From assembly GCA_036732025.1 (NCBI GenBank), contig DAINDE010000015.1:1-64000 (forward strand): a stretch of DNA of 64,000 bases, read 5' to 3'. The position numbers and the translations under genes are program-made. Under the pieces are notes generated by a model. It did not search any database. It saw only the letters and a program-made list of their open reading frames with translations, and had not been told where the DNA came from. Shown here piece after piece: positions 7,709-16,250 of the stretch (position 1 is its first letter; each line of letters opens with the position of its first letter). The DNA is from SSSZ01 sp036732025. GTDB taxonomy: Bacteria; Pseudomonadota; Gammaproteobacteria; Burkholderiales; Rhodocyclaceae.

Positions 7709-8973
7709 GCAACGCCCCGCAAATCTCCCTCGATCAATTCAAGGCCTTCGCCGCCGGCCGCAAGGTCTATCTCTTCTCCGTCAATCTGGAGGGCATCGGC
7801 TTCCTCAAGCTGTTCACCCGCCTGGGCCTCGACATCGGCGGCTTCGTCGATTCCCGCCCCATCCCCAACGGCAGGAAGCGCGGCCAGCCGGTGATCCATC
7901 CCGACCGCTTCTTTGCCGAACTGGCCGGGGACGCCCTCGTCGTCATCACCGCCAAGCACCGCCAGACCAAGCGCTGGGCCATGGAGCAATGCGAGCAGGT
8001 GGGCCTGAAACGCCACGAGACCTGGTTCATCACCACCGACCTCTGCGACTACCTGCCCACCATCGAAGTCGCCGGCCTCTGCAACCTGCACTGCATCACC
8101 TGCAACATGGGGGTTCCCGGCGCCAACAAGAAGGGTGGTTTCATGAGCGCCGCCGACTACCGGCGGGTGCTCACCAAAATGCGGGAGGAAATCCCCTTCC
8201 TCAACTCGGTCTATCTCTACCTGTGGGGGGAGCCGCTCCTCAACCCGGAAATCGCCGAAATCGTCGCCATCACCTCGGAACTGGGCGTGGCCTGCGAGAT
8301 TTCCACCAACCTCAACGACGCTCGCCACCTGGCCAAGGTCGTGGCGGCCCAGCCGGAAGTGCTGGTGGTGCCCTGCTCCGGCGTCGGCGCCAATTTCGAC
8401 CTGACCCGCACCGGCGGCAAGTGGGAGGTGTTCCGCAAGAACCTCTACGAACTGCGCCGCCTCATCGACGAGCACCAGGCCGACACCGCCGTGCGCATCC
8501 ACTACCACATGTACAAGCACAACATGCAGGAGGATTACGACGCCATCGCCGCCCTGGCCGCGGAACTCGGCTTCCAGTTCCTGCCCATCCTGGCCCAGAT
8601 CTTCCCGGAATACGTGCTGCGCAACGTCATCTACGGCGAGCCCCTGCCCCAGGAGATGGTGCGCGCCAACGAACTGCTCTACTTCCCCATCGAGGACCAG
8701 CTCGCCTACGCCCAGCGCAACGCCAGCCGCAACTGCTTCATGCTCAAGGTCTTTCCGGTGGTGCGCTGGAATACGTCAGTGGTCCATTGCAGCAACCTGA
8801 CCTTCCCCACCCTGAGTCCCAGCTACCTGGACACTTCCCTGGAGCAGCTCCTCCAGGTCCGCCTGGACAACAAGTTCTGCGATTCCTGCATGGACCACGG
8901 CATGCACCGCTTCTTCGACGTGGCCGCCTCGGTGAAGGAGGTGGACGGCAAGCGGACAGTGGTGCGGGACTGA
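7705..8973 (+). CDS. Radical SAM protein with SPASM-like C terminus
   Basis: This 422-aa protein overlaps the preceding paralogue by four bases (ATGA). Residues 18-110 are a Rossmann-like domain (KVYLFSVNLEGIGFLKLF), similar in place to those fused to sugar-modifying enzymes. The radical SAM core begins at IEVAGLCNLHCITCNMG with C126, C130 and C133 as the CxxxCxxC cluster ligands, followed by YLYLWGEPLLNPEI, the SAM-binding GE motif. C-terminal cysteines (HCSNLTF, FCDSCMDHGMHRF) resemble a SPASM/twitch auxiliary-cluster region. It should bind 4Fe-4S and SAM and act by 5'-deoxyadenosyl radical. The substrate is unknown; the neighbouring genes point to a sugar or glycan-linked compound. Confidence 0.87.
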   Translation: MSNAPQISLDQFKAFAAGRKVYLFSVNLEGIGFLKLFTRLGLDIGGFVDSRPIPNGRKRGQPVIHPDRFFAELAGDALVVITAKHRQTKRWAMEQCEQVGLKRHETWFITTDLCDYLPTIEVAGLCNLHCITCNMGVPGANKKGGFMSAADYRRVLTKMREEIPFLNSVYLYLWGEPLLNPEIAEIVAITSELGVACEISTNLNDARHLAKVVAAQPEVLVVPCSGVGANFDLTRTGGKWEVFRKNLYELRRLIDEHQADTAVRIHYHMYKHNMQEDYDAIAALAAELGFQFLPILAQIFPEYVLRNVIYGEPLPQEMVRANELLYFPIEDQLAYAQRNASRNCFMLKVFPVVRWNTSVVHCSNLTFPTLSPSYLDTSLEQLLQVRLDNKFCDSCMDHGMHRFFDVAASVKEVDGKRTVVRD

Positions 8974-8977
8974 CCGC

Positions 8978-9514
8978 CTACGCCGCGGAAAGCTTGTCCC
9001 ACCAGGCCAGCACGGCCTCCACCGTAGGCGCCAGCAGGGCGGATTCGCCGCCGGTGAAATCCAGCCACTGCTGCAGGTAACGGTCGCCGACGGCGGTCAG
9101 CAGCGGCACGCCGGCCGCCGCCACGACGCCCATCTCGTCCCGCAGGCCGCCGCCCTCGACTTCCTGGGTGCCGAACTTGTTGATGACCACCAGGTCGACG
9201 CCGGCCTCCACCGCCCGGCGGATGGCCATGGCCGCTTCCGCCAGGCCCGAGGAATCGACCCCGCAGGAAACGGAGCCGCTGCCCAGATCCTGGGAGAGGG
9301 CGATGCGCCGGCCGCTGGCCAGGTCCTCCAGCTCCATCTGGCAGATGCGCCCGGCGTCGCCCGCCACGTCGTGCTGGACGACGCCGCCGACGCGCACGCC
9401 GCGGGCCTGGAGGGCACGCACGGCCTGGCTGAAGAGGGTTTCGACCGGGGTTTCGGGGGTGTAGCGGATGGCCGCCAGGGGAAGGTTCAGGTTTTCGCTC
9501 ATGATGCCCGCCAT
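8978..9514 (-). CDS. DUF2478 family nucleotide-binding-like protein
   Basis: This protein of about 178 aa has a THEP1/DUF2478-like sequence: AAIRYTPETPVETLFSQ, RGVRVGGVVQHD, LASGRRIALSQDLG, and VVINKFGTQEVEGGGLRDE. DUF2478 proteins are P-loop-derived and often sit near molybdenum or metal-cofactor genes; their activity is not established. The ATG at 9514 has GGGGTGAG upstream at good spacing; the ATG at 9502 (MSENLNLP) is an alternative four codons in. It runs tail-to-tail with the radical SAM gene and is divergent from miaA across 67 nt. Confidence 0.75.
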   Translation of the reverse strand: MAGIMSENLNLPLAAIRYTPETPVETLFSQAVRALQARGVRVGGVVQHDVAGDAGRICQMELEDLASGRRIALSQDLGSGSVSCGVDSSGLAEAAMAIRRAVEAGVDLVVINKFGTQEVEGGGLRDEMGVVAAAGVPLLTAVGDRYLQQWLDFTGGESALLAPTVEAVLAWWDKLSAA

Positions 9515-9581
9515 TTTCTCACCCCGCGGCCGCCGGGCAAAGTCGCACTCGCTCCGGCCCGATGGTAGGATTCCGCCGGCC

Positions 9582-10529
9582 ATGACCGCCACCGCCCCGC
9601 TTCCCCCCGCCATCCTGCTCATGGGCCCCACGGCCAGCGGCAAGACCGCCGCCGCCATGGCCCTGGCGGACCGCTTCCCGGTGGCCCTGGTGAGCGTCGA
9701 TTCGGCCCAGGTCTTCCGCGACATGGATATCGGCACCGCCAAGCCCGACGCCGAGACCCTGCGCCGCTATCCCCACCGGCTGATCGACCTCATCTCGCCG
9801 GAAGAGGCCTATTCCGCCGCCCGCTTCCGCACCGACGCCCTGGCGGCCATGGCGGAGATCACCGCCCAAGGCAAGGTGCCGCTGCTGGTGGGCGGCACCA
9901 TGCTCTACTTCCGCGCCCTGCTGCAAGGGCTGGCCCAACTGCCCCCGGCCGACACCGCCGTGCGGGCCGCCATCGACGCCCAGGCGGCGGCGGAGGGCTG
10001 GCCGGCAGTGCATGCCGAACTGGCCCGTCACGACCCGGTCACCGCTGCCCGCCTGCACTCCACCGACAGCCAGCGCATCCAGCGCGCCCTGGAAATCTAC
10101 CGCGTCAGCGGCCGCCCCATGGCCGACTGGCTGGCTGCCAGCGAGGCGACGCCGCCGCCCTATGACTTCCTCTCCCTGGGCCTGCTGCCTTCCCACCGGG
10201 CCACGCTGCACGGCCGCATCGCCGACCGTTTCGACGCCATGCTGGCGGCCGGCCTGGCCGACGAGGTGTCCGCCCTGCGCCGCAAGTACCGGCTGAATCT
10301 CGATCTGCCCTCGATGCGCTGCGTCGGCTACCGCCAGGTATGGGAAGCCCAGGATGGCCTCATCCCCGCCGGCGAACTGCGCGACCGGGGCGTCTTCGCC
10401 ACCCGCCAGCTAGCCAAGCGGCAGATCACCTGGCTGACCAACTCGCTGCCGGCGGAGCCGTTCGACTGCTTGGCGCCGGACCTGACGGACCGTCTCGCCG
10501 CCCGCGTCGGCCGCTTCCTGGCGCCCTGA
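9582..10529 (+). CDS. miaA: tRNA dimethylallyltransferase
   Basis: This 315-aa enzyme adds a dimethylallyl group to N6 of A37 in tRNAs reading UNN codons. Seen: P-loop GPTASGKT (15-22), SVDSAQVFRDMDIGTAKP (the A37-recognition DSxQxY-like region), LLVGGTMLYFRALLQG, DSQRIQRALEIY, and C-terminal MRCVGYRQVWE and ATRQLAKRQITWL. Length and motif order are those of bacterial MiaA. I chose the ATG at 9582 because the protein then begins just before the P-loop strand; upstream in-frame codons overlap the divergent promoter region. It is not next to mutL or hfq, as it often is elsewhere. Confidence 0.96.
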   Translation: MTATAPLPPAILLMGPTASGKTAAAMALADRFPVALVSVDSAQVFRDMDIGTAKPDAETLRRYPHRLIDLISPEEAYSAARFRTDALAAMAEITAQGKVPLLVGGTMLYFRALLQGLAQLPPADTAVRAAIDAQAAAEGWPAVHAELARHDPVTAARLHSTDSQRIQRALEIYRVSGRPMADWLAASEATPPPYDFLSLGLLPSHRATLHGRIADRFDAMLAAGLADEVSALRRKYRLNLDLPSMRCVGYRQVWEAQDGLIPAGELRDRGVFATRQLAKRQITWLTNSLPAEPFDCLAPDLTDRLAARVGRFLAP

Positions 10530-10538
10530 CGCGCCGCT

Positions 10539-11681
10539 TCAACCGGCGGCTTTCGCCTCGCGCCCCACCAGCTCTTCCAGGGTGCGCGCCACGCCTTCCA
10601 GGCTGCGGACGATCCCCAGGCTCTGGTCCTGGGCGGCCACCATCTTCTGCATGTAGTCCCGGGCCATGCCGGTCAGGAATTCCTCCTGGGCTTCGGTCAG
10701 GCCCAGGCTGACAAAGGATTTGGCGAGGGCTTCCTCGTAGCCGATCATCAACTGGGTCAACTGGAAGCAATTGCGGCGGTAGTTGGCCTGCACCGCCTCG
10801 AGGGCGCCATGGACCTTGGGCAAGGCCCGCAACACGCCCTGCTCCCGGCAACTGTTCTGTCGTTCCAGCTCGATGGCTTGGAGGCGCGCATCGGCCCCTT
10901 CCGCCAGTATGCTGATATTGTCGCGCAGGCGCCCGGCCCGCTCGCTCGCGCTCTCCGGCATGTTGTGGACCATCAGCGTGATCCGGCCGTAATTGAAGAC
11001 GCAGCGGCTCTTGAACTGGAAGACGCGGCCGGCGGTGGAAACGTGCTTGAGGATGCTCGCCTCCAGCGGCAGGTTCGGACCGCCGGTGCCGAGGGAGAGG
11101 ATCTCCCCGCCCAGACGCAACTGCACGGCGCCCTGGAGATCGTAGTGCTGCAAGGCATCGAGCAGGGCATTGCCGATCTGGCGCAGCCCGGCGCATGTGA
11201 AAGAGTGGCTGAGGAAGTGAATGACCACCCCCAGTTCGCTCATGCCAGCCATGGCGGAAAGTGCCGTGCGCTGGGCGAACCCGGCTCGCTCGCCGAGAAG
11301 GCGTTTTTCCTCGATGATGCGTTCGGCCACCCGCACCTTGTTGCGCAGTTCCTGGGGCTCGAAGGGCTTGACGATGTAGTCGTCCCCTCCGGCTTCGTAG
11401 GCGGCGAGACGCTCCTCGATGCTGTCCCGGGCCGAGACGAAGGTGACGGGTATGGCCTGGGTCTCGCTACCCGCCTTCAACCGCCGGCACAACTCGTGGC
11501 CGTCCATGGCCGGCATCTTCACGTCGAGGAGGAACATGTCCGGCCGGACCGAGCGCACCCGGTCCAGGCATGTGGCCCCGGACGGAAACACCTCCACCGC
11601 GCAATCGTCTTCCAGCAGACCCGCCAACAGCAGGCGGCTCGTTGCGTCGTCATCGACGACAAATACACGAAATTCACCCAT
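10539..11681 (-). CDS. Response regulator with unrecognised C-terminal domain
   Basis: This 380-aa protein has an N-terminal receiver domain (1-125): VVDDDATSRLLL, the phospho-acceptor Asp in LLDVKMPAMDG, TFVSARD and the KPFEPQEL lysine. Residues about 130-380 lack HTH, GGDEF, EAL, HD-GYP or kinase motifs. They read as an alpha/beta domain (FLSHSFTCAGLRQIGNALLDAL, ASILKHVSTAGRVFQFKSRCVFNYGRITLMVHNMP) followed by long helices. The middle part resembles a chemotaxis-associated or sensor-like domain of unknown activity. No histidine kinase is adjacent. It is convergent with miaA and ends 45 nt from the RND gene, which is on the same strand upstream and may be cotranscribed. Confidence 0.82.
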   Translation of the reverse strand: MGEFRVFVVDDDATSRLLLAGLLEDDCAVEVFPSGATCLDRVRSVRPDMFLLDVKMPAMDGHELCRRLKAGSETQAIPVTFVSARDSIEERLAAYEAGGDDYIVKPFEPQELRNKVRVAERIIEEKRLLGERAGFAQRTALSAMAGMSELGVVIHFLSHSFTCAGLRQIGNALLDALQHYDLQGAVQLRLGGEILSLGTGGPNLPLEASILKHVSTAGRVFQFKSRCVFNYGRITLMVHNMPESASERAGRLRDNISILAEGADARLQAIELERQNSCREQGVLRALPKVHGALEAVQANYRRNCFQLTQLMIGYEEALAKSFVSLGLTEAQEEFLTGMARDYMQKMVAAQDQSLGIVRSLEGVARTLEELVGREAKAAG

Positions 11682-11726
11682 GTCACCCTCCGCAATGACA
11701 ATTGCATTGTGGCGGGAAATGGGTCC

Positions 11727-14700
11727 TTACACAAGGACCGCTTGGGTCTCCTTGCGCGCCAGGAGGGAATACACCGTCGGCACCACGAAGAGCGTGAAGA
11801 AGGTCCCTACCAACAGGCCGCCGACGATGACCCAGCCGATCTGCTGGCGGGATTCGGAACCGGCGCCGACGGCCAGGGCCAGGGGGATGGCCCCCAGCAC
11901 CATGGCGCCGGTGGTCATGAGGATGGGCCGCAGGCGCATGACCGCCGCCTCCACCACCGCTTCCTTGGCGTCCCGGCCCTGCGCCTGTCCGCCGCCGGGA
12001 CCTGCCTTGCCGCGCAACTGGTTGGCGAATTCGACGATGAGGATGCCGTGCTTGGTGATGAGGCCCACCAGGGTGACCAGGCCGATCTGGCTATAGACGT
12101 TGAGGGTGCCGCCGGCGAGCCAGAGGGCGAGCAGCGCCCCGGCCATGGACAGGGGCACGGTCAGCATGATGATGAAGGGATCGCGGAAGCTCTCGAACTG
12201 GGCCGCCAGCACCAGGTAGATGAAAGCCAGGGCGAGGCCGAAGGTGAGGGCCAGGGACGAAGACGACTGGCGGAATTCCCGCGACTGGCCGTTGTAATCG
12301 ACGGCGTAGCCGGGCTTGAGCACCTTGGCCGCGACACCGTCGAGGAAGGCGAGGGCCTCGCCCATGGTATAGCCCGGCGCCAGGTTGGCGGTAAGGGTGA
12401 CGGCCCGGCGCTGGGCGAAGTGGTTGAGTTCACGGGGGGAAATCGTTTCCGTGACCGAAACCAGGTTGGCCAGGGAGATCATGCTGCCGTCGCGGCCCCG
12501 GGTGTAGATGTCGCTGATGTCGCCGGGGGTGGCCCGGTCGGCGTCGCCCACCTGCACGATCACGTCGTACTGCTCGCCGTCCTTCTTGAAGCGGGTGACC
12601 TGGCGGCCGCCGAGCATGGTCTCCAGGCTGCGGCCGATGGTTTCCACCGGCACCCCCAGGTCGGCAGCCTTGTCGCGGTTCACCACCACGGACAGTTCCG
12701 GCTTGTTGAGCTTGAGGTCGGTATCGACGTTGGTCAACCCGGGGTTTTTTGCCACTTCGGCGAGGATCTGGCCGGTGACGCGCTGCAGTTCCTCGTAGGA
12801 GGCCGAGGTCACCACCACGAAGTTGATGGGCCGCTCCCGAGGGCTCTGCCCCAGGGAGGGCGGCGTCACCGGGAAGGCGAGGACGCCGGGGATGCCCATG
12901 AACTTGGGGAAGAGTTCCTTGACCACGTCCGGCGACCGGCGGGAGCGGTCGTTCCAGTCGGTGAGACCGATGAAGGAAATGCCCTGGCTCACGGTCGGGT
13001 TGCCGGCCACGACAAAGAAGCGCTCCACGTCCTTGGTCTGGCTGTAGATGCCCTCCAATTGCCGGGCGTACTTGTCGGTGTAATCGAGAGTGGCCCCCTC
13101 CGGACCGGTGAAGACGCCGAGGATGACGCCCCGGTCTTCCACCGGCGCCAGTTCCGACTTGAGGGCCTGCAGCAGGAAGACGCAGGCCCCTGCCACCACG
13201 GCGAAGCCGGCGAGGACGATCCAGCGCCGCTTCAGCGAGGCGGCCAGCACCCGCCGGTAGCCTTCGGTGAGCGCGGAGAGGAAGTTCTCGATGGCGACGA
13301 AGGCCTTGCCGTGCTTTTCCTCGTGCCGCAGAAGTTGGGAACACATCATGGGCGACAGGGTCAGCGCCACGAAGCCGGAAACCAGCACGGCGCCGGCCAG
13401 CGTCAGGGCGAATTCGATGAAGAGCTTGCCGGTGCGCCCGGTCATGAAGGCCACCGGGGCATAGACCGCCGCCAGGGTGAGGGTCATGGCCACCACGGCG
13501 AAGCCGATCTCCTTGGCCCCCTGGAGCGCCGCCTGCATCCTCGGCATGCCCTCCTCGATGTGGCGGAAGATGTTCTCCAGCACGACGATGGCGTCGTCCA
13601 CCACCAGGCCGATGGCCAGCACCAGGGCCAGCAGGGTCAGGGTGTTGATGGTGAAGCCGAAGAGGAACATGAGGGCGAAGGCCCCCACCAGGGAGACCGG
13701 GATGGTGACCAGGGGAATGAGGGTTGCCCGGAAGTTGCGCAGGAAGAAGAAGATGATGGCCAGCACCAGCAGGATGGCCTCGCCGATGGTGTGGAACACC
13801 GCCTCGATGGAGCGCTCGATGAAGATCGAGGAATCGTAGGCGATGTCGGCCCGCATCCCCGGCGGCAGTTCGGCGATGATGCGCGGCAGCTCCGCCCGCA
13901 GGGCCTTGGAGAGTTCCAGGGGGTTGGCCGTGGCCTGCTTGATGACGCCCAGGGCCACCGCCGATTTGCCGTTGAAGCGCACCGTGCTGCGCTCGGAGGC
14001 GGCGCCGATCTCGACCCGCCCGAGGTCCCCGATGCGCACCGGATAGCCGTTGCTGGTCTTGACCACCACCGCGGCGAATTCCTGGGGGTTTCGCAGATCG
14101 GTGTCGGCCACCACGGAAAATTCCCGCTGCCGGCTCTCGATGCGCCCGGCCGGCACCTCCACGTTCTGCTTGCGGATGGCGTCCTCCACGTCCGCCGGCG
14201 TCAGCTGGTAGGCGGCCAGGCGCTCCCGGTCCAGCCACACGCGCATGGCGAACTTGCGGTCGCCGAAGATGCGCACGTCCGCCGCCCCCGGCAGGGTCTG
14301 CAGGCGGGGCTTGACGATGCGGCTGGCGACGTCGGTCACCTCCAGGGCGGAATGCTTGTCGGAGGAAAAGGCAACCCAGATGATGGGGTTGGCGTCCGCT
14401 TCCACCTTGGCGATCACCGGCTCATCCACGGCGTCGGGCAATTTGTTGCGCACCCGGGAAACCCGGTCGCGCACGTCCGCCGCCGCCGAGTCCGGCGCCC
14501 GCTCCAGCTTGAAGCGTACGGAAATCTGGCTGTTCTCGGCCCGCGAGATGGACGTGATCACTTCCACGCCCTCGATGCCGGCCAGGGAATCCTCCAGGGG
14601 CTTGGTCACCTGGGATTCGATGATCTCCGCCGAAGCGCCCCGGTAAGTGGTATCCACCGTCACCACCGGCTCGTCGATCTTGGGATACTCCCGCACCGGC

Positions 14701-14795
14701 AGGCGGGTGTAGGAGACGATGCCCACCAGCATCACCACCAGGGAGAGCACCGTGGCGAAGACCGGGCGCTTGATGCAGATGTCGGAAAGCTTCAT
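11727..14795 (-). CDS. RND efflux transporter permease (HAE1 type)
   Basis: This 1022-aa inner-membrane proton antiporter opens MKLSDICIKRPVFATVLSL. The canonical twelve-helix RND plan shows two large periplasmic loops and the paired aspartates of TM4 in LAIGLVVDDAIVVLENIFRHIEEG. The C-terminal half has LVGLITKHGILIVEFANQLR. It should export drugs or hydrophobic compounds together with the adaptor encoded immediately upstream (ATGA overlap) and an outer-membrane factor encoded elsewhere. Substrate range is not readable. The operon likely starts at the tandem TGACCG operators near 16000. Confidence 0.93.
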   Translation of the reverse strand: MKLSDICIKRPVFATVLSLVVMLVGIVSYTRLPVREYPKIDEPVVTVDTTYRGASAEIIESQVTKPLEDSLAGIEGVEVITSISRAENSQISVRFKLERAPDSAAADVRDRVSRVRNKLPDAVDEPVIAKVEADANPIIWVAFSSDKHSALEVTDVASRIVKPRLQTLPGAADVRIFGDRKFAMRVWLDRERLAAYQLTPADVEDAIRKQNVEVPAGRIESRQREFSVVADTDLRNPQEFAAVVVKTSNGYPVRIGDLGRVEIGAASERSTVRFNGKSAVALGVIKQATANPLELSKALRAELPRIIAELPPGMRADIAYDSSIFIERSIEAVFHTIGEAILLVLAIIFFFLRNFRATLIPLVTIPVSLVGAFALMFLFGFTINTLTLLALVLAIGLVVDDAIVVLENIFRHIEEGMPRMQAALQGAKEIGFAVVAMTLTLAAVYAPVAFMTGRTGKLFIEFALTLAGAVLVSGFVALTLSPMMCSQLLRHEEKHGKAFVAIENFLSALTEGYRRVLAASLKRRWIVLAGFAVVAGACVFLLQALKSELAPVEDRGVILGVFTGPEGATLDYTDKYARQLEGIYSQTKDVERFFVVAGNPTVSQGISFIGLTDWNDRSRRSPDVVKELFPKFMGIPGVLAFPVTPPSLGQSPRERPINFVVVTSASYEELQRVTGQILAEVAKNPGLTNVDTDLKLNKPELSVVVNRDKAADLGVPVETIGRSLETMLGGRQVTRFKKDGEQYDVIVQVGDADRATPGDISDIYTRGRDGSMISLANLVSVTETISPRELNHFAQRRAVTLTANLAPGYTMGEALAFLDGVAAKVLKPGYAVDYNGQSREFRQSSSSLALTFGLALAFIYLVLAAQFESFRDPFIIMLTVPLSMAGALLALWLAGGTLNVYSQIGLVTLVGLITKHGILIVEFANQLRGKAGPGGGQAQGRDAKEAVVEAAVMRLRPILMTTGAMVLGAIPLALAVGAGSESRQQIGWVIVGGLLVGTFFTLFVVPTVYSLLARKETQAVLV

Positions 14796-15970
14796 TGGCC
14801 CCCCGCCGGCTTGCCGCCGGGCGCGCCATTGCCCGCCGCCCCGCCCCCGCCGGCCGGTGCTGCCGGCCCGCCCTCGCCGATGGCGCGCACCGGCACGCCG
14901 TCCTTGAGCTTCAATTGGCCGGCGGTCACCACCAGGTCGCCTGCCGCCAGGCCTTCGGCAATTTCCACCTGGCCGGCGCGGCGCACGCCGATCTTCACCT
15001 TGGCCGCCACCGCCTTGCCGTCGACCACCTTGAAGACCATGGGGGCAACCCCGGAGACCAGGGCCTGCTCCGGCACCATCAGGGCATCCTGGCGCTCGCC
15101 GAAGACCAGGCGGGCGCGCACGAACATGCCCGGCTTGAGCTTGCCAGCCCGGTTGTCCAGGCGGGCCCGGCAGGAGATCGCCCGGCCGTTCTGGTCCACC
15201 AGCGGGTCCACCGCATCCAGCTGCGCCGTGAAGCGGCTGCCCGGCAGGGCGTCGCTCGTCACCTCCACCGTCTGGCCCCGGGCCACCCGGCCGAGATAGG
15301 CCTCGGGCAGGCGGAAGTCCACCTTGAGGCTGCCGGTATCCTCCACGTTGACCAGATCCTGGCCTTCCTTCACGTAATCGCCGACGCTCACGTTGCGCAG
15401 GCCGATGACGCCGTCGAAAGGCGCCTTGATGCGGGTCTTGGCCACCTTGGCCTCGGCCAGTTGCACCGCCGCCTCCTGGATCTTGAGGGTCGCCGCCACG
15501 TTATCCACCGCCTGGGGACTGACGAACTTCTTGCCCAGGAGTTCGAGATTGCGCTCGTAGTTGGCCTTGGCCAGGGCCAGGTTGGCCCTGGCCTGCTGCA
15601 GTTCCGCTTCCTGCACCGAGGCATCCAGGGTGATGAGCAGGCTGCCCTTGCCCACCGCCGCCCCGTCGCGGAAGCCGATGGCCGCCACCCGCCCGGCCAC
15701 CTCCGGGCGCAGCAGCACCGATTCCGCCGACTTCAGGGTGCCCACGGCATTGGCCTCGTCCACAAAGGTCGCCGGCGCCACCTTGGCCACCTCCACCGCC
15801 AGGGCAAATCCCCCCGGCGGCCCGCCGGCCCCAGGCTTGCCCGGCACCACAGCCGCCGGCGGCGAACCCGGGGCGGCGGCGGGCGCACGATTGACGGAAT
15901 AGGCGACATAGCCCAAGGCAGCCAGGCCGGCCACGGAAAGGGCGAGAACGAGGGGGTGTTTGGGCGACAT
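14792..15970 (-). CDS. RND periplasmic adaptor (membrane fusion protein)
   Basis: This 392-aa protein has an N-terminal signal/anchor helix (LVLALSVAGLAALGYVAYSV), a barrel-sandwich lipoyl half (AGRVAAIGFRDGAAVGKGSLLITLD), a helical hairpin (QEAELQQARANLALAKANYERNLELL), then the second lipoyl half (TRIKAPFDGVIGLRNVSVGDYV) and a beta-barrel. The tail is Gly/Ala/Pro-rich (GGPAAPAGGGGAAGNG). This is the HlyD/AcrA family link between permease and outer-membrane channel. It is first in the operon and overlaps the permease by four bases. Confidence 0.92.
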   Translation of the reverse strand: MSPKHPLVLALSVAGLAALGYVAYSVNRAPAAAPGSPPAAVVPGKPGAGGPPGGFALAVEVAKVAPATFVDEANAVGTLKSAESVLLRPEVAGRVAAIGFRDGAAVGKGSLLITLDASVQEAELQQARANLALAKANYERNLELLGKKFVSPQAVDNVAATLKIQEAAVQLAEAKVAKTRIKAPFDGVIGLRNVSVGDYVKEGQDLVNVEDTGSLKVDFRLPEAYLGRVARGQTVEVTSDALPGSRFTAQLDAVDPLVDQNGRAISCRARLDNRAGKLKPGMFVRARLVFGERQDALMVPEQALVSGVAPMVFKVVDGKAVAAKVKIGVRRAGQVEIAEGLAAGDLVVTAGQLKLKDGVPVRAIGEGGPAAPAGGGGAAGNGAPGGKPAGGQ

Positions 15971-15989
15971 CGGGAGGTCTCGGCGTTAA

Positions 15990-16037
15990 TGACCGAACGG
16001 TCAGCAATTTGTGATTCTAACCGACTGACCGGACGGC
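15990..16037. promoter_or_regulatory. Tandem TetR-type operators upstream of the RND operon
   Basis: Two related palindromic elements lie 20-65 bp upstream of the adaptor start. TGACCG-AA-CGGTCA (15990-16003) is a 6-bp perfect inverted repeat. TGACCGGACGGC (16026-16037) is a weaker second copy. The GACCG-N2-CGGTC architecture is typical of TetR-family operators for efflux operons. The regulator is not adjacent; the only TetR gene in the window (38969) sits beside a different operator. Confidence 0.6.
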
Positions 16038-16250
16038 GCCGAAGAGGTTCCGGTGGCGGTCTTGGCGGCAGTCATTGCGGCGGACGGTAACCGGCTCGGG
16101 GCGCACTTCGGCTGGCCGCCGGTGTGCACCTGCCCGCCTCCCGATAGGGTGCGTGTCCGGCAAACCAGCACCCGGCGCTGTTCAGGTTGAGATTGTCGAA
16201 GCCAATGGCCGAGGAGCGGCGATGTCGGGAGCGCGGCCGTCGGCAGCAAT

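Noticed and set aside
10809..15299. A 1496-codon open frame on the plus strand
   Set aside because: It lies antisense to the response regulator, RND permease and adaptor genes. The low-complexity His/Gly/Asp composition is what high-GC coding strands give when read in reverse.
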